From the NCBI GenBank assembly GCA_965369945.1, contig CBDUST010000118.1, positions 1 to 12,273 of the forward strand: a stretch of 12,273 bases of DNA. Direction: 5' to 3'. Positions 1-6,449 of this stretch are shown here, piece after piece. The stretch comes from JADFNO01 sp965369945 (lineage in GTDB: Bacteria > Planctomycetota > Phycisphaerae > Phycisphaerales > SM1A02). Under the pieces are notes generated by a model. It saw only the letters and a list, made by a program, of their open reading frames with translations, had not been told where the DNA came from and ran no database searches. The position numbers and the translations under genes were made by a program. How positions within the stretch are numbered: position 1 is the stretch's first letter; each line of letters starts with the position of its first letter.

Positions 1-235
1 CCAGTTTCTGAATGTTTACGGTCCTGCCGAAGTTGACCAGCAGATGAACGAACCGTCCATTGGAGGTCACGAAGATGTCGCGCAGATCGATCGCCTCGCC
101 GGCCGCATCAATCGGATCGATCAGGGCCGGCTCAATGCCTTGCCAATCGTCGAATTGCCCGTCAATGACGATCCCTGGCGGCGAATCGGCCCCAACCAAC
201 AGGGAAATCATCGTGAACAGCAGGCAGCTTTGCAT
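1..235 (-). CDS. Probable secreted protein, N-terminal part (cut by window edge)
   Basis: An open frame of 78 codons starts at the ATG at 235-233 and runs off the left edge. The first 16 residues (MQSCLLFTMISLLVGA) are hydrophobic and look like a short signal peptide or membrane anchor. Next comes 'IVIDGQFDDWQGI', then an acidic, strand-rich stretch ('DLRDIFVTSNGRFVHLLVNF'). The pattern 'IDGxFDDW' followed by a comparison-type beta strand is typical of the start of CBM9-like or related beta-sandwich domains of exported bacterial proteins; that assignment is inference from a short piece. Further in-frame ATGs lie upstream at 271 and 289, but they would overlap the divergent gene and add no better signal sequence. 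No Shine-Dalgarno motif is visible at any of them. The gene is divergent from the zinc-ribbon gene beginning at 288, leaving about 50 bases for both promoters. Confidence 0.7.
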   Translation of the reverse strand, partial: MQSCLLFTMISLLVGADSPPGIVIDGQFDDWQGIEPALIDPIDAAGEAIDLRDIFVTSNGRFVHLLVNFGRTVNIQKL

Positions 236-287
236 CGGATTGGTACAGTAGATGAGTGAAGTCCCAGTCATCGTAGGGCAAGGGGAC

Positions 288-1271
288 ATGACCGCAACCA
301 CAGCGAACACAACTGATCAGCCCCTCATCGGCCGAGCCCGCTGCCCGCGCTGCGGGTATGACCTGCGTGGGGCGATAGCAACATGGGCCGAGCAATGTCC
401 GCTTCACGGCGCCTGCGCCGAATGTGGACTCGAGTTTGAGTGGGCAGACCTTCTGAGTTCTTTTCGCCGGCTACCTGGCTGGTGCGTTGAGTCGGCCCCG
501 CAGTACAGAAGACTGATTGTGAAAGCCGGATCAACGCTACTCCGAAGCCACTGGCCCTGGAACTTCTGGTCGTCATTGAGAATGTCTCACGAGATGGGAT
601 GGCGTCGCCTCGTTGCATACCTGGTTCTCCTCGCGATTGCTGTATACAGCCTCTTGGCGATCTGCCACGGAGTCATCGCCTGGTACAATTTCCAGTCGAA
701 TCTTCAGTGGGGGCGTCCGACGACGACTGGACTCTCCGCTGCGATGCAGGCTGCGGCTGCGCCTTGGTGGCCCGAATCACCCGGATTTGTCTTGGCGAGT
801 TGGGGCCCATCTCCGATCGAAAGTCCGTTGGAACTGTTCGTCCGTTATTGGATGCCGTTTTGGCCCTACATCTCCTACTTGGTCCTGTTTCAGTTGTGCT
901 GTGCGCTCGGTTTCGCGGCGCTGCCGGTCTCTAGAAAGGTGGCGAAGGTACGGTGGGTTCACGTTTGGAGAATCGCTGCATATGGGATCGGATTGATGTT
1001 CTTTCCACTTGCCATCACCATCGTTGCGTCGACGGCCGCCGTCGCGGACGTCCAGTTTCTTACTGACGCCCTCAGCGGACTCACCATCGTCGTAGTCTTC
1101 ATGGTCCTACCGATCTACTTTCTTTGGTGGTCCGTGGCGACCTCTCGATACCTGAAAATGCGCCATGCCTGGGGCATTGGACTGGCGGTGTGGTTCATGG
1201 CCTTCATTGCACCAATCTCAGCTGGCGGGTTAGTCATACTTGTCGGCAGCCTCTTCCAGGCCGGCCCCTAG
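288..1271 (+). CDS. Zinc-ribbon multi-pass membrane protein, paralogue 1
   Basis: A 327-residue protein of unknown function. A zinc ribbon lies at residues 19-46 (CPRC...C...CAEC; Cys 19, 22, 37, 43, 46), followed by a Trp-rich linker (PWNFWSS near 90-96). The rest is hydrophobic, with about five likely membrane segments near 108-133, 191-213, 228-253, 260-282 and 295-322. Two juxtamembrane motifs are shared with the next two genes: 'LPVSRKVAKVRWVHVWR' (212-228) and 'WWSVATSRYLKMRHAW' (280-295). An ATG at 252 is in frame, but the one at 288 gives an N-terminus matching the third paralogue (about 15-20 residues before the first Cys) and leaves room for a promoter divergent from the leftward gene. 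'CGYDLRG' ribbons are common in planctomycete proteins (general knowledge); no enzymatic motif is visible. The ribbon could bind nucleic acid or a protein partner, or be structural. Confidence 0.85.
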   Translation: MTATTANTTDQPLIGRARCPRCGYDLRGAIATWAEQCPLHGACAECGLEFEWADLLSSFRRLPGWCVESAPQYRRLIVKAGSTLLRSHWPWNFWSSLRMSHEMGWRRLVAYLVLLAIAVYSLLAICHGVIAWYNFQSNLQWGRPTTTGLSAAMQAAAAPWWPESPGFVLASWGPSPIESPLELFVRYWMPFWPYISYLVLFQLCCALGFAALPVSRKVAKVRWVHVWRIAAYGIGLMFFPLAITIVASTAAVADVQFLTDALSGLTIVVVFMVLPIYFLWWSVATSRYLKMRHAWGIGLAVWFMAFIAPISAGGLVILVGSLFQAGP

Positions 1272-1310
1272 CACGGTAGTTCTTACGTTCGCGACAGCGA
1301 TGAACATCAA

Positions 1311-2285
1311 ATGAAGACATTGAAACCACATCTATTCCTGCGTTGCCCGCGCTGTGGGTATGACCTGCGTGGTGCGATTGCGACGTGGAGTGATTCGTGT
1401 CCCCTGGACGGCACGTGTGCCGAGTGTGGTTTGCAGTTCGCCTGGGCGGAGGTGCTGAACCCCAAGTTCGCACTGCCGACGTGGTGCATTGAAGTTCCCA
1501 AAGGCTGGCGGGCGCTGCCCGGTCAGGCGCGGCGCACTTTCGTCCGCACCTTCTGGCCGTGGAGCGTCTGGTCGTCGCTGCATATGTCGCATCCGAGTCG
1601 ATGGCCGCGCCTCGCCGGGTACTGCGGTGTTCTCGTGCTTGTGATGTATGTGACGTTCGCTCTGTCCAACGGGCTGTTGGCCTGGAATAACTGGTCCAAC
1701 CAAGCGCGTGGTGCGACGTTCACGCCGATGACTCCCGGCTTCGTAGTCTTTGCTCAAGCAGCGCTATTACCCCTGTCTGATACATCCATCGGCTGGTTCC
1801 GCGTCAACAACGGGCCGGTCCGTGCGCCGTTTCCTTATGCGACGCCGCTGGATTTTGTGACCGGCTTCTGGATGGATTACTGGACGGCATGGAAGATGGT
1901 CTTTCTTTTCGTCTTGACGGCCCATACGGTTTGCGGCTTGGCGTTTGTGATGCTGCCAATGACGCGACGTGTTGCGAAGGTCCGCGCATCACATGTCGTC
2001 CGAGTAACGCTGTACGGCTACGGGCTGCTATTGCCGATACTCGTTCTCACAACGCTCATGCTCGTCATGAGCAAGATCGCTTTCCCCGGGGTAGCACTGG
2101 CTATTCCTCTTGTTGCGTTAGCCTGGCTGATGCTTCCGCTGCTGGAAGTTACGTGGTGGTCCGTCGCCACATCGCACTATCTGAAGATGCGCCACGCATG
2201 GGGTGTCGGGGTTGCCGTCGTAACAATCGGCATTCTTGCGCCGGCCGCAACGATGTTTCTTCTCTCCCAAATTAGTTTCTTCTGA
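1311..2285 (+). CDS. Zinc-ribbon multi-pass membrane protein, paralogue 2
   Basis: 324 residues, function unknown, clearly homologous to the genes on either side. The ribbon begins almost at the N-terminus (Cys 12, 15, 30, 36, 39), preceded only by a short basic leader (MKTLKPHLFLR). The linker repeats the 'PWSVWSSLHMS' motif (83-93). Likely membrane segments are near 101-124, 193-216, 231-254, 262-283 and 297-320. The shared motifs are 'LPMTRRVAKVRASHVVR' (215-231) and 'WWSVATSHYLKMRHAW' (282-297), the latter nearly identical to paralogue 1. The start ATG at 1311 follows the upstream stop by 39 bases. No good Shine-Dalgarno is present, but the bases before the start (ACATCAAATGA) resemble those of paralogue 3 (ACATCGAATGA). 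The loop between the first two membrane segments (about 125-190) differs strongly from the neighbours, suggesting that the outside-facing part has diverged. No catalytic motif is recognised. Confidence 0.87.
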   Translation: MKTLKPHLFLRCPRCGYDLRGAIATWSDSCPLDGTCAECGLQFAWAEVLNPKFALPTWCIEVPKGWRALPGQARRTFVRTFWPWSVWSSLHMSHPSRWPRLAGYCGVLVLVMYVTFALSNGLLAWNNWSNQARGATFTPMTPGFVVFAQAALLPLSDTSIGWFRVNNGPVRAPFPYATPLDFVTGFWMDYWTAWKMVFLFVLTAHTVCGLAFVMLPMTRRVAKVRASHVVRVTLYGYGLLLPILVLTTLMLVMSKIAFPGVALAIPLVALAWLMLPLLEVTWWSVATSHYLKMRHAWGVGVAVVTIGILAPAATMFLLSQISFF

Positions 2286-2330
2286 TTCCATAGGGCCTCC
2301 GCTAGTGGTGAAGTACTTTTTGCACATCGA

Positions 2331-3641
2331 ATGACGAATAGTTCATCGATTCTCAACGAACCAACGAACGCGCGCTGCCCGCGCTGCGGGTATGACCTGC
2401 GTGGTGCGATTGCGACATGGATGGAGCGATGTCCAATTCAAGGCACCTGTGCCGAATGTGGATTGCAATTTGTGTGGGCGGAGGTTCTGCATCCGGAGAA
2501 GTTCTCGCCATTGTGGTGTGTCGAGTTCGTTCGGCAGCACCGCAAGTTCGGCCGGGCCTGTTGCTCCACGTTCATCCGATCGTTTCGTCCTTGGCGGTTC
2601 TGGTCGGCAATCAAGATGTCGCTGCCGATCCGTGCGCGGCGAATCTCATTGTATATGTTGTGCCTGCTGCTCCCGTGGCTGCTTTGTTACGTCAGTATCC
2701 AGAGTATCGCAGCGGTGCGCATGCGAAGCAGCGTTCTTCAACAGATTCCGCAAACTCAAGCCGCCACGCTCCGGAGGCTGGCGCAGTTGCAAGCAAACCC
2801 CAGCCCGCGACGAATCCACTATCGACAGCAATACTTTGATCGCAAGCAGCGACTCGGTCTACTACAGAGAATGTCACAAGAATTTACAACCGACTCCGGC
2901 CAGAGCGCCGTTGAATCGGCGCAACAGGCGAACATTCGCAAGTTTGTCGAGTCCGTAGAAGCCGAAGGGCTGGAGGTTTGGGTCGCGCGCATGGTCCAGC
3001 GTGACCTGCAATTCCTTCAGTCTTCCGCGCAAATGTCGGTAACGATCAGTCATTCCAACCTTTCGGCCGCTCTGGAAGCAATTTGCTTTCCTTGGCGAAC
3101 GAAATCGTCCGGAACCATCACCTACGGTTTCAGCGCGACGCCGTACCCGGCCCCCTCGGAACTCCATTCCGATTTACGTATCAGCTTCATCGGCCGATAC
3201 TCAACTGCCTTCGGCGAATTCGTCTTCTCTAAAACGTTAGCCAGCTTGGTTCTGGCGATGTGGGTATGGCTACTGTTTCCGTTGACGTTTCTCTTGCTGC
3301 CGGTTTCCAGACGTAGAGCGAAAGTACGGTGGGCTCATCTGTTTCGCATAACCGCCTATGCAGCATTCATTCCGTCAGCCGCGATCACCGCTGTCCTCGT
3401 CGCCGTTAGTCTCGGCTACGCATCTGATGGCCTTCAAACAGCGGCGTTCGGCTGGGGGCATTTGATCTGCCGCTATGCGATGATCCCGATGCTGATCATC
3501 TGGTGGGCCAGCGCGATCAAGCGATACCTGCACATTCCTCACCACTGGGCGGTCGTCTTCTTGTTGACATCCATGTTGTCTCTCGTGTTCCTTGCGGTGT
3601 TGTGGGCGCTCTTTCCCGACTTCCTACTTGCTTTGTGGTGA
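2331..3641 (+). CDS. Zinc-ribbon membrane protein, paralogue 3, with a long inserted loop
   Basis: 436 residues, about 110 longer than the two preceding paralogues. The zinc ribbon is intact (Cys 16, 19, 34, 40, 43) and is followed by the 'RPWRFWSAIKMS' linker (86-97). A first membrane segment lies near 104-128. The extra length is a hydrophilic insert at about 130-295, whose first part (130-232) is rich in Gln, Arg, Glu and Ala and looks helical, possibly coiled coil ('TLRRLAQLQA', 'NIRKFVESVEAEG'). Further membrane segments follow near 302-324, 340-362, 376-396 and 405-430. The motif 'LPVSRRRAKVRWAHLFR' (323-339) is kept, but the C-terminal motif has drifted to 'WWASAIKRYLHIPHHW'. The ATG at 2331 is 45 bases after the upstream stop, and glyA begins 41 bases after this gene's stop. 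Function is not recognised. The insert probably faces the opposite side of the membrane from the ribbon (inference). Confidence 0.87.
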   Translation: MTNSSSILNEPTNARCPRCGYDLRGAIATWMERCPIQGTCAECGLQFVWAEVLHPEKFSPLWCVEFVRQHRKFGRACCSTFIRSFRPWRFWSAIKMSLPIRARRISLYMLCLLLPWLLCYVSIQSIAAVRMRSSVLQQIPQTQAATLRRLAQLQANPSPRRIHYRQQYFDRKQRLGLLQRMSQEFTTDSGQSAVESAQQANIRKFVESVEAEGLEVWVARMVQRDLQFLQSSAQMSVTISHSNLSAALEAICFPWRTKSSGTITYGFSATPYPAPSELHSDLRISFIGRYSTAFGEFVFSKTLASLVLAMWVWLLFPLTFLLLPVSRRRAKVRWAHLFRITAYAAFIPSAAITAVLVAVSLGYASDGLQTAAFGWGHLICRYAMIPMLIIWWASAIKRYLHIPHHWAVVFLLTSMLSLVFLAVLWALFPDFLLALW

Positions 3642-3682
3642 CACAGGTAGTGCCATCGACCGACTCGCCGTACACTGTCGCC

Positions 3683-4999
3683 ATGACTGCCGAAACGACT
3701 ACCTCCGCGAGGCCGTCGGATGCACTTTCTGAGAGTCTGCTGCGACTGCTGGACGAGCAGGACCCGGAAGTTTCTTCGATCCTTGCCGACGAAGCGCAGC
3801 GCCAAGCCGACACGATCGAGTTGATCGCTTCGGAGAATCACGTCAGCCCAGCGGTAATGCACGCGATGGGTTCGTGTATGACCAACAAATATGCTGAGGG
3901 GTATCCTTCCAAGCGGTACTACTCCGGCTGCATCAATCACGATCGGGCTGAGCAACTGGCGATCGATCGCGCGACGAAACTCTTTGGCTGCAAATTCGCC
4001 AATGTGCAGCCGCATTCGGGCGCGAACGCAAACCTTGCCGTCTACTTCGCGCTGCTCGAGCCCGGCGACACGATTATGAGCGTCGTGCTTTCCGATGGCG
4101 GGCACCTTACGCACGGTTCGCCGGTTTCCATCTCCGGCAAATGGCTCAAGCCTGTTCACTACCCGCTAATTTACGACGAATCGCGTGATGATTACGGGTA
4201 CATCGATTACGACGCGGTCGAGAAGCTCGCGATCGAGCACAAGCCGAAGATTCTTCTTTCGGGTTACTCGGCCTATCCGCGTGTGATTGATTTTGAGCGA
4301 TTCCGTGCGATTGCGGACAAAGTGGGGGCGGTGCTGGTTTCGGACATTGCTCACATCGCAGGACTTTGCGCAGGCGGCGCGCATCCCGATCCCTTCCCGC
4401 ACAGCCACATCGTCACGACGACGACGCACAAGACGTTGCGCGGTCCGCGCGGCGGACTGATCCTCACCAACGATGAGGAACTCGCCAAGGCGATCAACCG
4501 CGCGGTCTTTCCCGGAACGCAAGGTGGGCCGTTGATGCACATCATCACGGCCAAGGCCGTCGCGTTCGGCGAAGCGCTCAAGCCGGAGTTCAAGACATAC
4601 GCCAAGCAGGTTGTCGCCAACGCCAAGGCATTGGCTGGGACGTTGATGGAATGCGGTCATCATCTGATTTCCAACGGCACGGACAATCATTTGATGTTGA
4701 TGGATCTGCGCAAGTTCGATCCGGAATTGACCGGCAAGCAAGCGGCGCTTTGGCTTGAAGACGCAGGCATCATCGTCAACAAAAACACGGTGACGCAGGA
4801 GGAGCGATCGCCGTTTCAGACCAGCGGCATACGCATCGGCTCGCCGGCCACGACGACGCGCGGCTTCAAAGAAGACGACATGCGCCGTGTTGGATCGTTC
4901 ATCGATCGCGTATTGAAGTCCAACGGCGACGAAACGGTGATCAACGCCGTCCGGCCGGAAGTTCGCGAACTCTGCGCACAGTTTCCCCTGCCGCACTAA
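3683..4999 (+). CDS. glyA: Serine hydroxymethyltransferase
   Basis: A PLP-dependent cytoplasmic enzyme that interconverts serine plus tetrahydrofolate with glycine plus 5,10-methylene-THF, the main source of one-carbon units. The 438-residue protein has the family landmarks in order: 'ELIASENHVS' (46-55), 'NKYAEGYPSKRYY' (68-80), 'GGHLTHG' (139-145), 'VSDIAHIAGL' (219-228), the PLP-lysine motif 'TTTTHKTLRGPRGG' with Lys250, 'FPGTQGGP' (276-283), and 'RIGSPATTTRG' near the C-terminus. One small oddity is 'YYSGC' where the family usually has 'YYGGC'. The ATG at 3683 was chosen because it gives the usual length plus about 20 extra N-terminal residues. An in-frame extension back to 3503 would lie inside the upstream membrane-protein gene. 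No Shine-Dalgarno is visible, and a TACACT at 3671-3676 could be a -10 box of a nearly leaderless transcript (speculative). The stop is followed 7 bases later by a REP palindrome that could end transcription. Confidence 0.97.
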   Translation: MTAETTTSARPSDALSESLLRLLDEQDPEVSSILADEAQRQADTIELIASENHVSPAVMHAMGSCMTNKYAEGYPSKRYYSGCINHDRAEQLAIDRATKLFGCKFANVQPHSGANANLAVYFALLEPGDTIMSVVLSDGGHLTHGSPVSISGKWLKPVHYPLIYDESRDDYGYIDYDAVEKLAIEHKPKILLSGYSAYPRVIDFERFRAIADKVGAVLVSDIAHIAGLCAGGAHPDPFPHSHIVTTTTHKTLRGPRGGLILTNDEELAKAINRAVFPGTQGGPLMHIITAKAVAFGEALKPEFKTYAKQVVANAKALAGTLMECGHHLISNGTDNHLMLMDLRKFDPELTGKQAALWLEDAGIIVNKNTVTQEERSPFQTSGIRIGSPATTTRGFKEDDMRRVGSFIDRVLKSNGDETVINAVRPEVRELCAQFPLPH

Positions 5000-5006
5000 C
5001 ACAACT

Positions 5007-5171
5007 ATTTAGCCCCCGGTGAATACACCGGGGGCACGCCACGCCCGAGCGAAAACGCGTCGTGGGAACCCACATATCCATCGTGGGATTACGAACGGCT
5101 TTTTCTGAGTACCAGCGCGAATTTGATATGCCGCTCTCTTCGCCCCCGGTGTAGTCACCGGGGGCTAAATG
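5007..5171. repeat. REPIN-like repeat, left copy (two inverted REP palindromes)
   Basis: About 165 bp bounded by two inverted REP palindromes. The left palindrome (5012-5035) has perfect 10-bp arms GCCCCCGGTG / CACCGGGGGC with loop AATA. The right one (5142-5165) has the same arms with loop TAGT. Each is flanked on the outside by ATTTA (read inward), so the element has terminal inverted repeats of roughly 28 bases. The spacer of about 106 bases is shared with the copy at 5680-5842 at roughly 90% identity by eye. This organisation (two REPs in opposite orientation around a spacer, next to a RAYT gene) fits a REPIN or BIME. It lies 7 bases after the glyA stop, where the left hairpin could also act as a transcription terminator or protect the 3' end of the mRNA. 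Confidence 0.9.
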
Positions 5172-5179
5172 GATCGGTT

Positions 5180-5695
5180 ATGATCGCTGTTATGGCGAAC
5201 ACGCTGGCGAACATGTTCACGATGACGACGTACGGAACGTGGCTTCGTGGCGATCAGCGCGGGTGGGTTGATGATGGTCAGATTCTTCCGCCGAATCCGA
5301 TTCTGGAAGATGATGATGGCAAACGAATGAAACACCCGGTCTTTCTCCTTGAGAGAGATCGGTTGCCTGATGTCGGAGAATATATCGGTTCGTAGCTCTG
5401 TGAACGACTTGCACTACGCATTTTGGCGCTGACGGTACAAACCTGGCATGTTCATTTGTTGATTGGAGCAACCAAACACGATATTGCGAAGATCGCAAAG
5501 TGCGCGAAGGACGCGGTGCGGTGGGGGCTTCGTCCCGACCGACCGATATGGTCCGATGGTTACGACAAGCGATACTGCTTCGACGAAACATCGGTGTGGA
5601 ATCGGATGCGATACATTGAACGACATAACCTGGAACAACATTGGCCCGCCAAGCCGTGGCCGTTTCTCCAAACACCATCATTTAGCCCCCGGTGA
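5180..5695 (+). pseudogene. REP-associated tyrosine transposase (RAYT, Y1/HUH type) with in-frame TAG
   Basis: One continuous reading frame of 172 codons interrupted by a single TAG at 5393-5395. The first part (from the ATG at 5180, or 5192) contains 'MTTYGTWLRGDQRGWVDD'. After the stop, the same frame continues with 'LALTVQTWHVHLLIGAT', carrying the HxH metal-binding motif of HUH nucleases, then 'CAKDAVRWGL', 'PIWSDGYDKRYCFDE' and 'RMRYIERHN', which holds the likely catalytic Tyr. These match the RAYT branch of Y1 transposases (IS200-like), which nick single-stranded REP hairpins. There is no frameshift, only the nonsense codon at residue 72, so the product is either truncated before its active site or the stop is read through or is a sequencing error. 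The gene sits between two REPIN-like repeats, and its final codons and TGA (5693-5695) lie inside the right-hand one. Confidence 0.88.
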
Positions 5696-5842
5696 ATACA
5701 CCGGGGGCACGCCGCGCCCGCGCGAAAACGCGTCGTGGAAACCCATATATCCATCGTGGGAGTACGCACGGCTTTTCCGAGGACCAGGGCGATTTGATAT
5801 GCCGCGCTCTTTGCCCCCGGTGTATTCATCGGGGGCTAAATG
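5680..5842. repeat. REPIN-like repeat, right copy
   Basis: A second copy of the element at 5007-5171, in the same orientation, 163 bp, with about 15 substitutions and two single-base indels relative to it. The left palindrome (5685-5708) is identical to that of the other copy. The right one (5813-5836) has loop TATT and one arm change (CATCGGGGGC), which leaves a G-U type wobble in the stem. The outer ATTTA flanks are kept on both sides. The repeat overlaps the 3' ends of two convergent genes: the TGA of the transposase gene (5693-5695) and the TAG of trmL (complement of 5836-5838) both lie in its palindromes. With the left copy it makes a direct-repeat pair around the transposase, so homologous recombination could delete that gene. 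Confidence 0.9.
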
Positions 5843-6327
5843 TTGCGCGATGCCAATTGCCGCAATCCTTCATATACCGCGGCGCAGACCGCCGTCGCGA
5901 GATTCAAACTGCGCGCGGCGGGATCGTCCACCATCGGAAGCGTGATGCGATTGTTCTCACCGAAGGTTGACGTCACCCAGTCGTGAATTTCCTGCGCAAC
6001 GCCTTTGGTCTCCGCCCCAAACAGCAGATAGTCGCCCCCCTTGAACGTCGCCTGCCAATGCGGTCGGCTCGACTTGGTCGTATACAACCAGACGCGCTGG
6101 GGCTGTTCGCTTTCGAGAAATGCCTGCCAGGATTCGTGTTCACGGCAATCGACCAAATGCCAGTAGTCCAACCCAGCCCGCCTGCGGGCCTTGAGCGACA
6201 TATCAAAACCGATCGGGTGGACGATGTGCAGCCGACAGCCGGTGGCCGCGGCGGTCCGCCCGATGTTGCCCGTGTTGTTGGGTATCTGCGGGTTTAGCAG
6301 CACAATATGAAACGGCGGCTGGGGCAT
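5836..6327 (-). CDS. trmL: tRNA (cytidine(34)-2'-O)-methyltransferase, SPOUT family
   Basis: A 163-residue protein, close to the usual 155-160 of TrmL, which 2'-O-methylates the wobble base of tRNA-Leu using SAM. The three SPOUT/TrmH motifs are present: 'PNNTGNIGRTAAATG' (16-30), 'LLFGAETKG' (101-109) and 'LPMVDDPAARSLNLATAV' (130-147). Together they form the trefoil-knot cofactor site. The start ATG is at 6327-6325, giving the standard N-terminus 'FHIVLLNPQIPNNTGN'. An in-frame extension to 6402 adds only Arg/Pro-rich sequence. The stop TAG is supplied by the REP palindrome of the adjoining repeat, so the last residues (SRNI) may differ from those of relatives. The gene is convergent with the transposase and divergent from the EF-G-like gene, with 122 bases between the two starts. 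A YibK-type relative methylating another tRNA is possible, but the motifs favour TrmL. Confidence 0.93.
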   Translation of the reverse strand: MPQPPFHIVLLNPQIPNNTGNIGRTAAATGCRLHIVHPIGFDMSLKARRRAGLDYWHLVDCREHESWQAFLESEQPQRVWLYTTKSSRPHWQATFKGGDYLLFGAETKGVAQEIHDWVTSTFGENNRITLPMVDDPAARSLNLATAVCAAVYEGLRQLASRNI

Positions 6328-6417
6328 TCGATCCAGTCTAGCCGGTGGCGGCTGCAAACGACGTGGGCATCGGCTATCATGCGGGGCTCTCCGGGATTCC
6401 AATATATTCTCACGATC

Positions 6418-6441
6418 GCAGCCTGAGGCTGCCCCGAGGAG
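6418..6441 (+). promoter_or_regulatory. Leader hairpin and Shine-Dalgarno of the EF-G-like gene
   Basis: A perfect inverted repeat, GCAGCCT-G-AGGCTGC (6418-6432), can form a GC-rich hairpin or serve as a binding site. It stops 3 bases before GAGGAG (6436-6441), a good Shine-Dalgarno 8 bases from the ATG at 6450. A TATATT at 6403-6408 could be a -10 element, but no convincing -35 box goes with it. Whether the hairpin affects translation is inference. Confidence 0.4.
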
Positions 6442-6449
6442 ATTCGTGC

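Noticed and set aside
3503..3682. In-frame N-terminal extension of the serine hydroxymethyltransferase
   Set aside because: It overlaps the end of the preceding membrane-protein gene in another frame and has no family resemblance; the ATG at 3683 gives the normal protein.
5009..5180. The frame through both 165-bp repeats is open and reads like a peptide (GEYTGGTPRP...ENASW...YPSW), in the left copy continuous with the transposase frame
   Set aside because: Most differences between the two copies change the amino acid and indels shift the frame, so there is no sign of protein-level selection. The openness follows from the GC-rich palindromes.
5007..5842. The two direct repeats as a CRISPR array or as IS inverted terminal repeats
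   Set aside because: There are only two copies, 165 bp long with internal palindromes and a gene in between, and they are direct rather than inverted; REPIN-like repeats around a RAYT fit better.
6345..6449. In-frame N-terminal extension of the EF-G-like protein
   Set aside because: It crosses the palindrome and Shine-Dalgarno of the real start; the GTPase domain begins normally from 6450.
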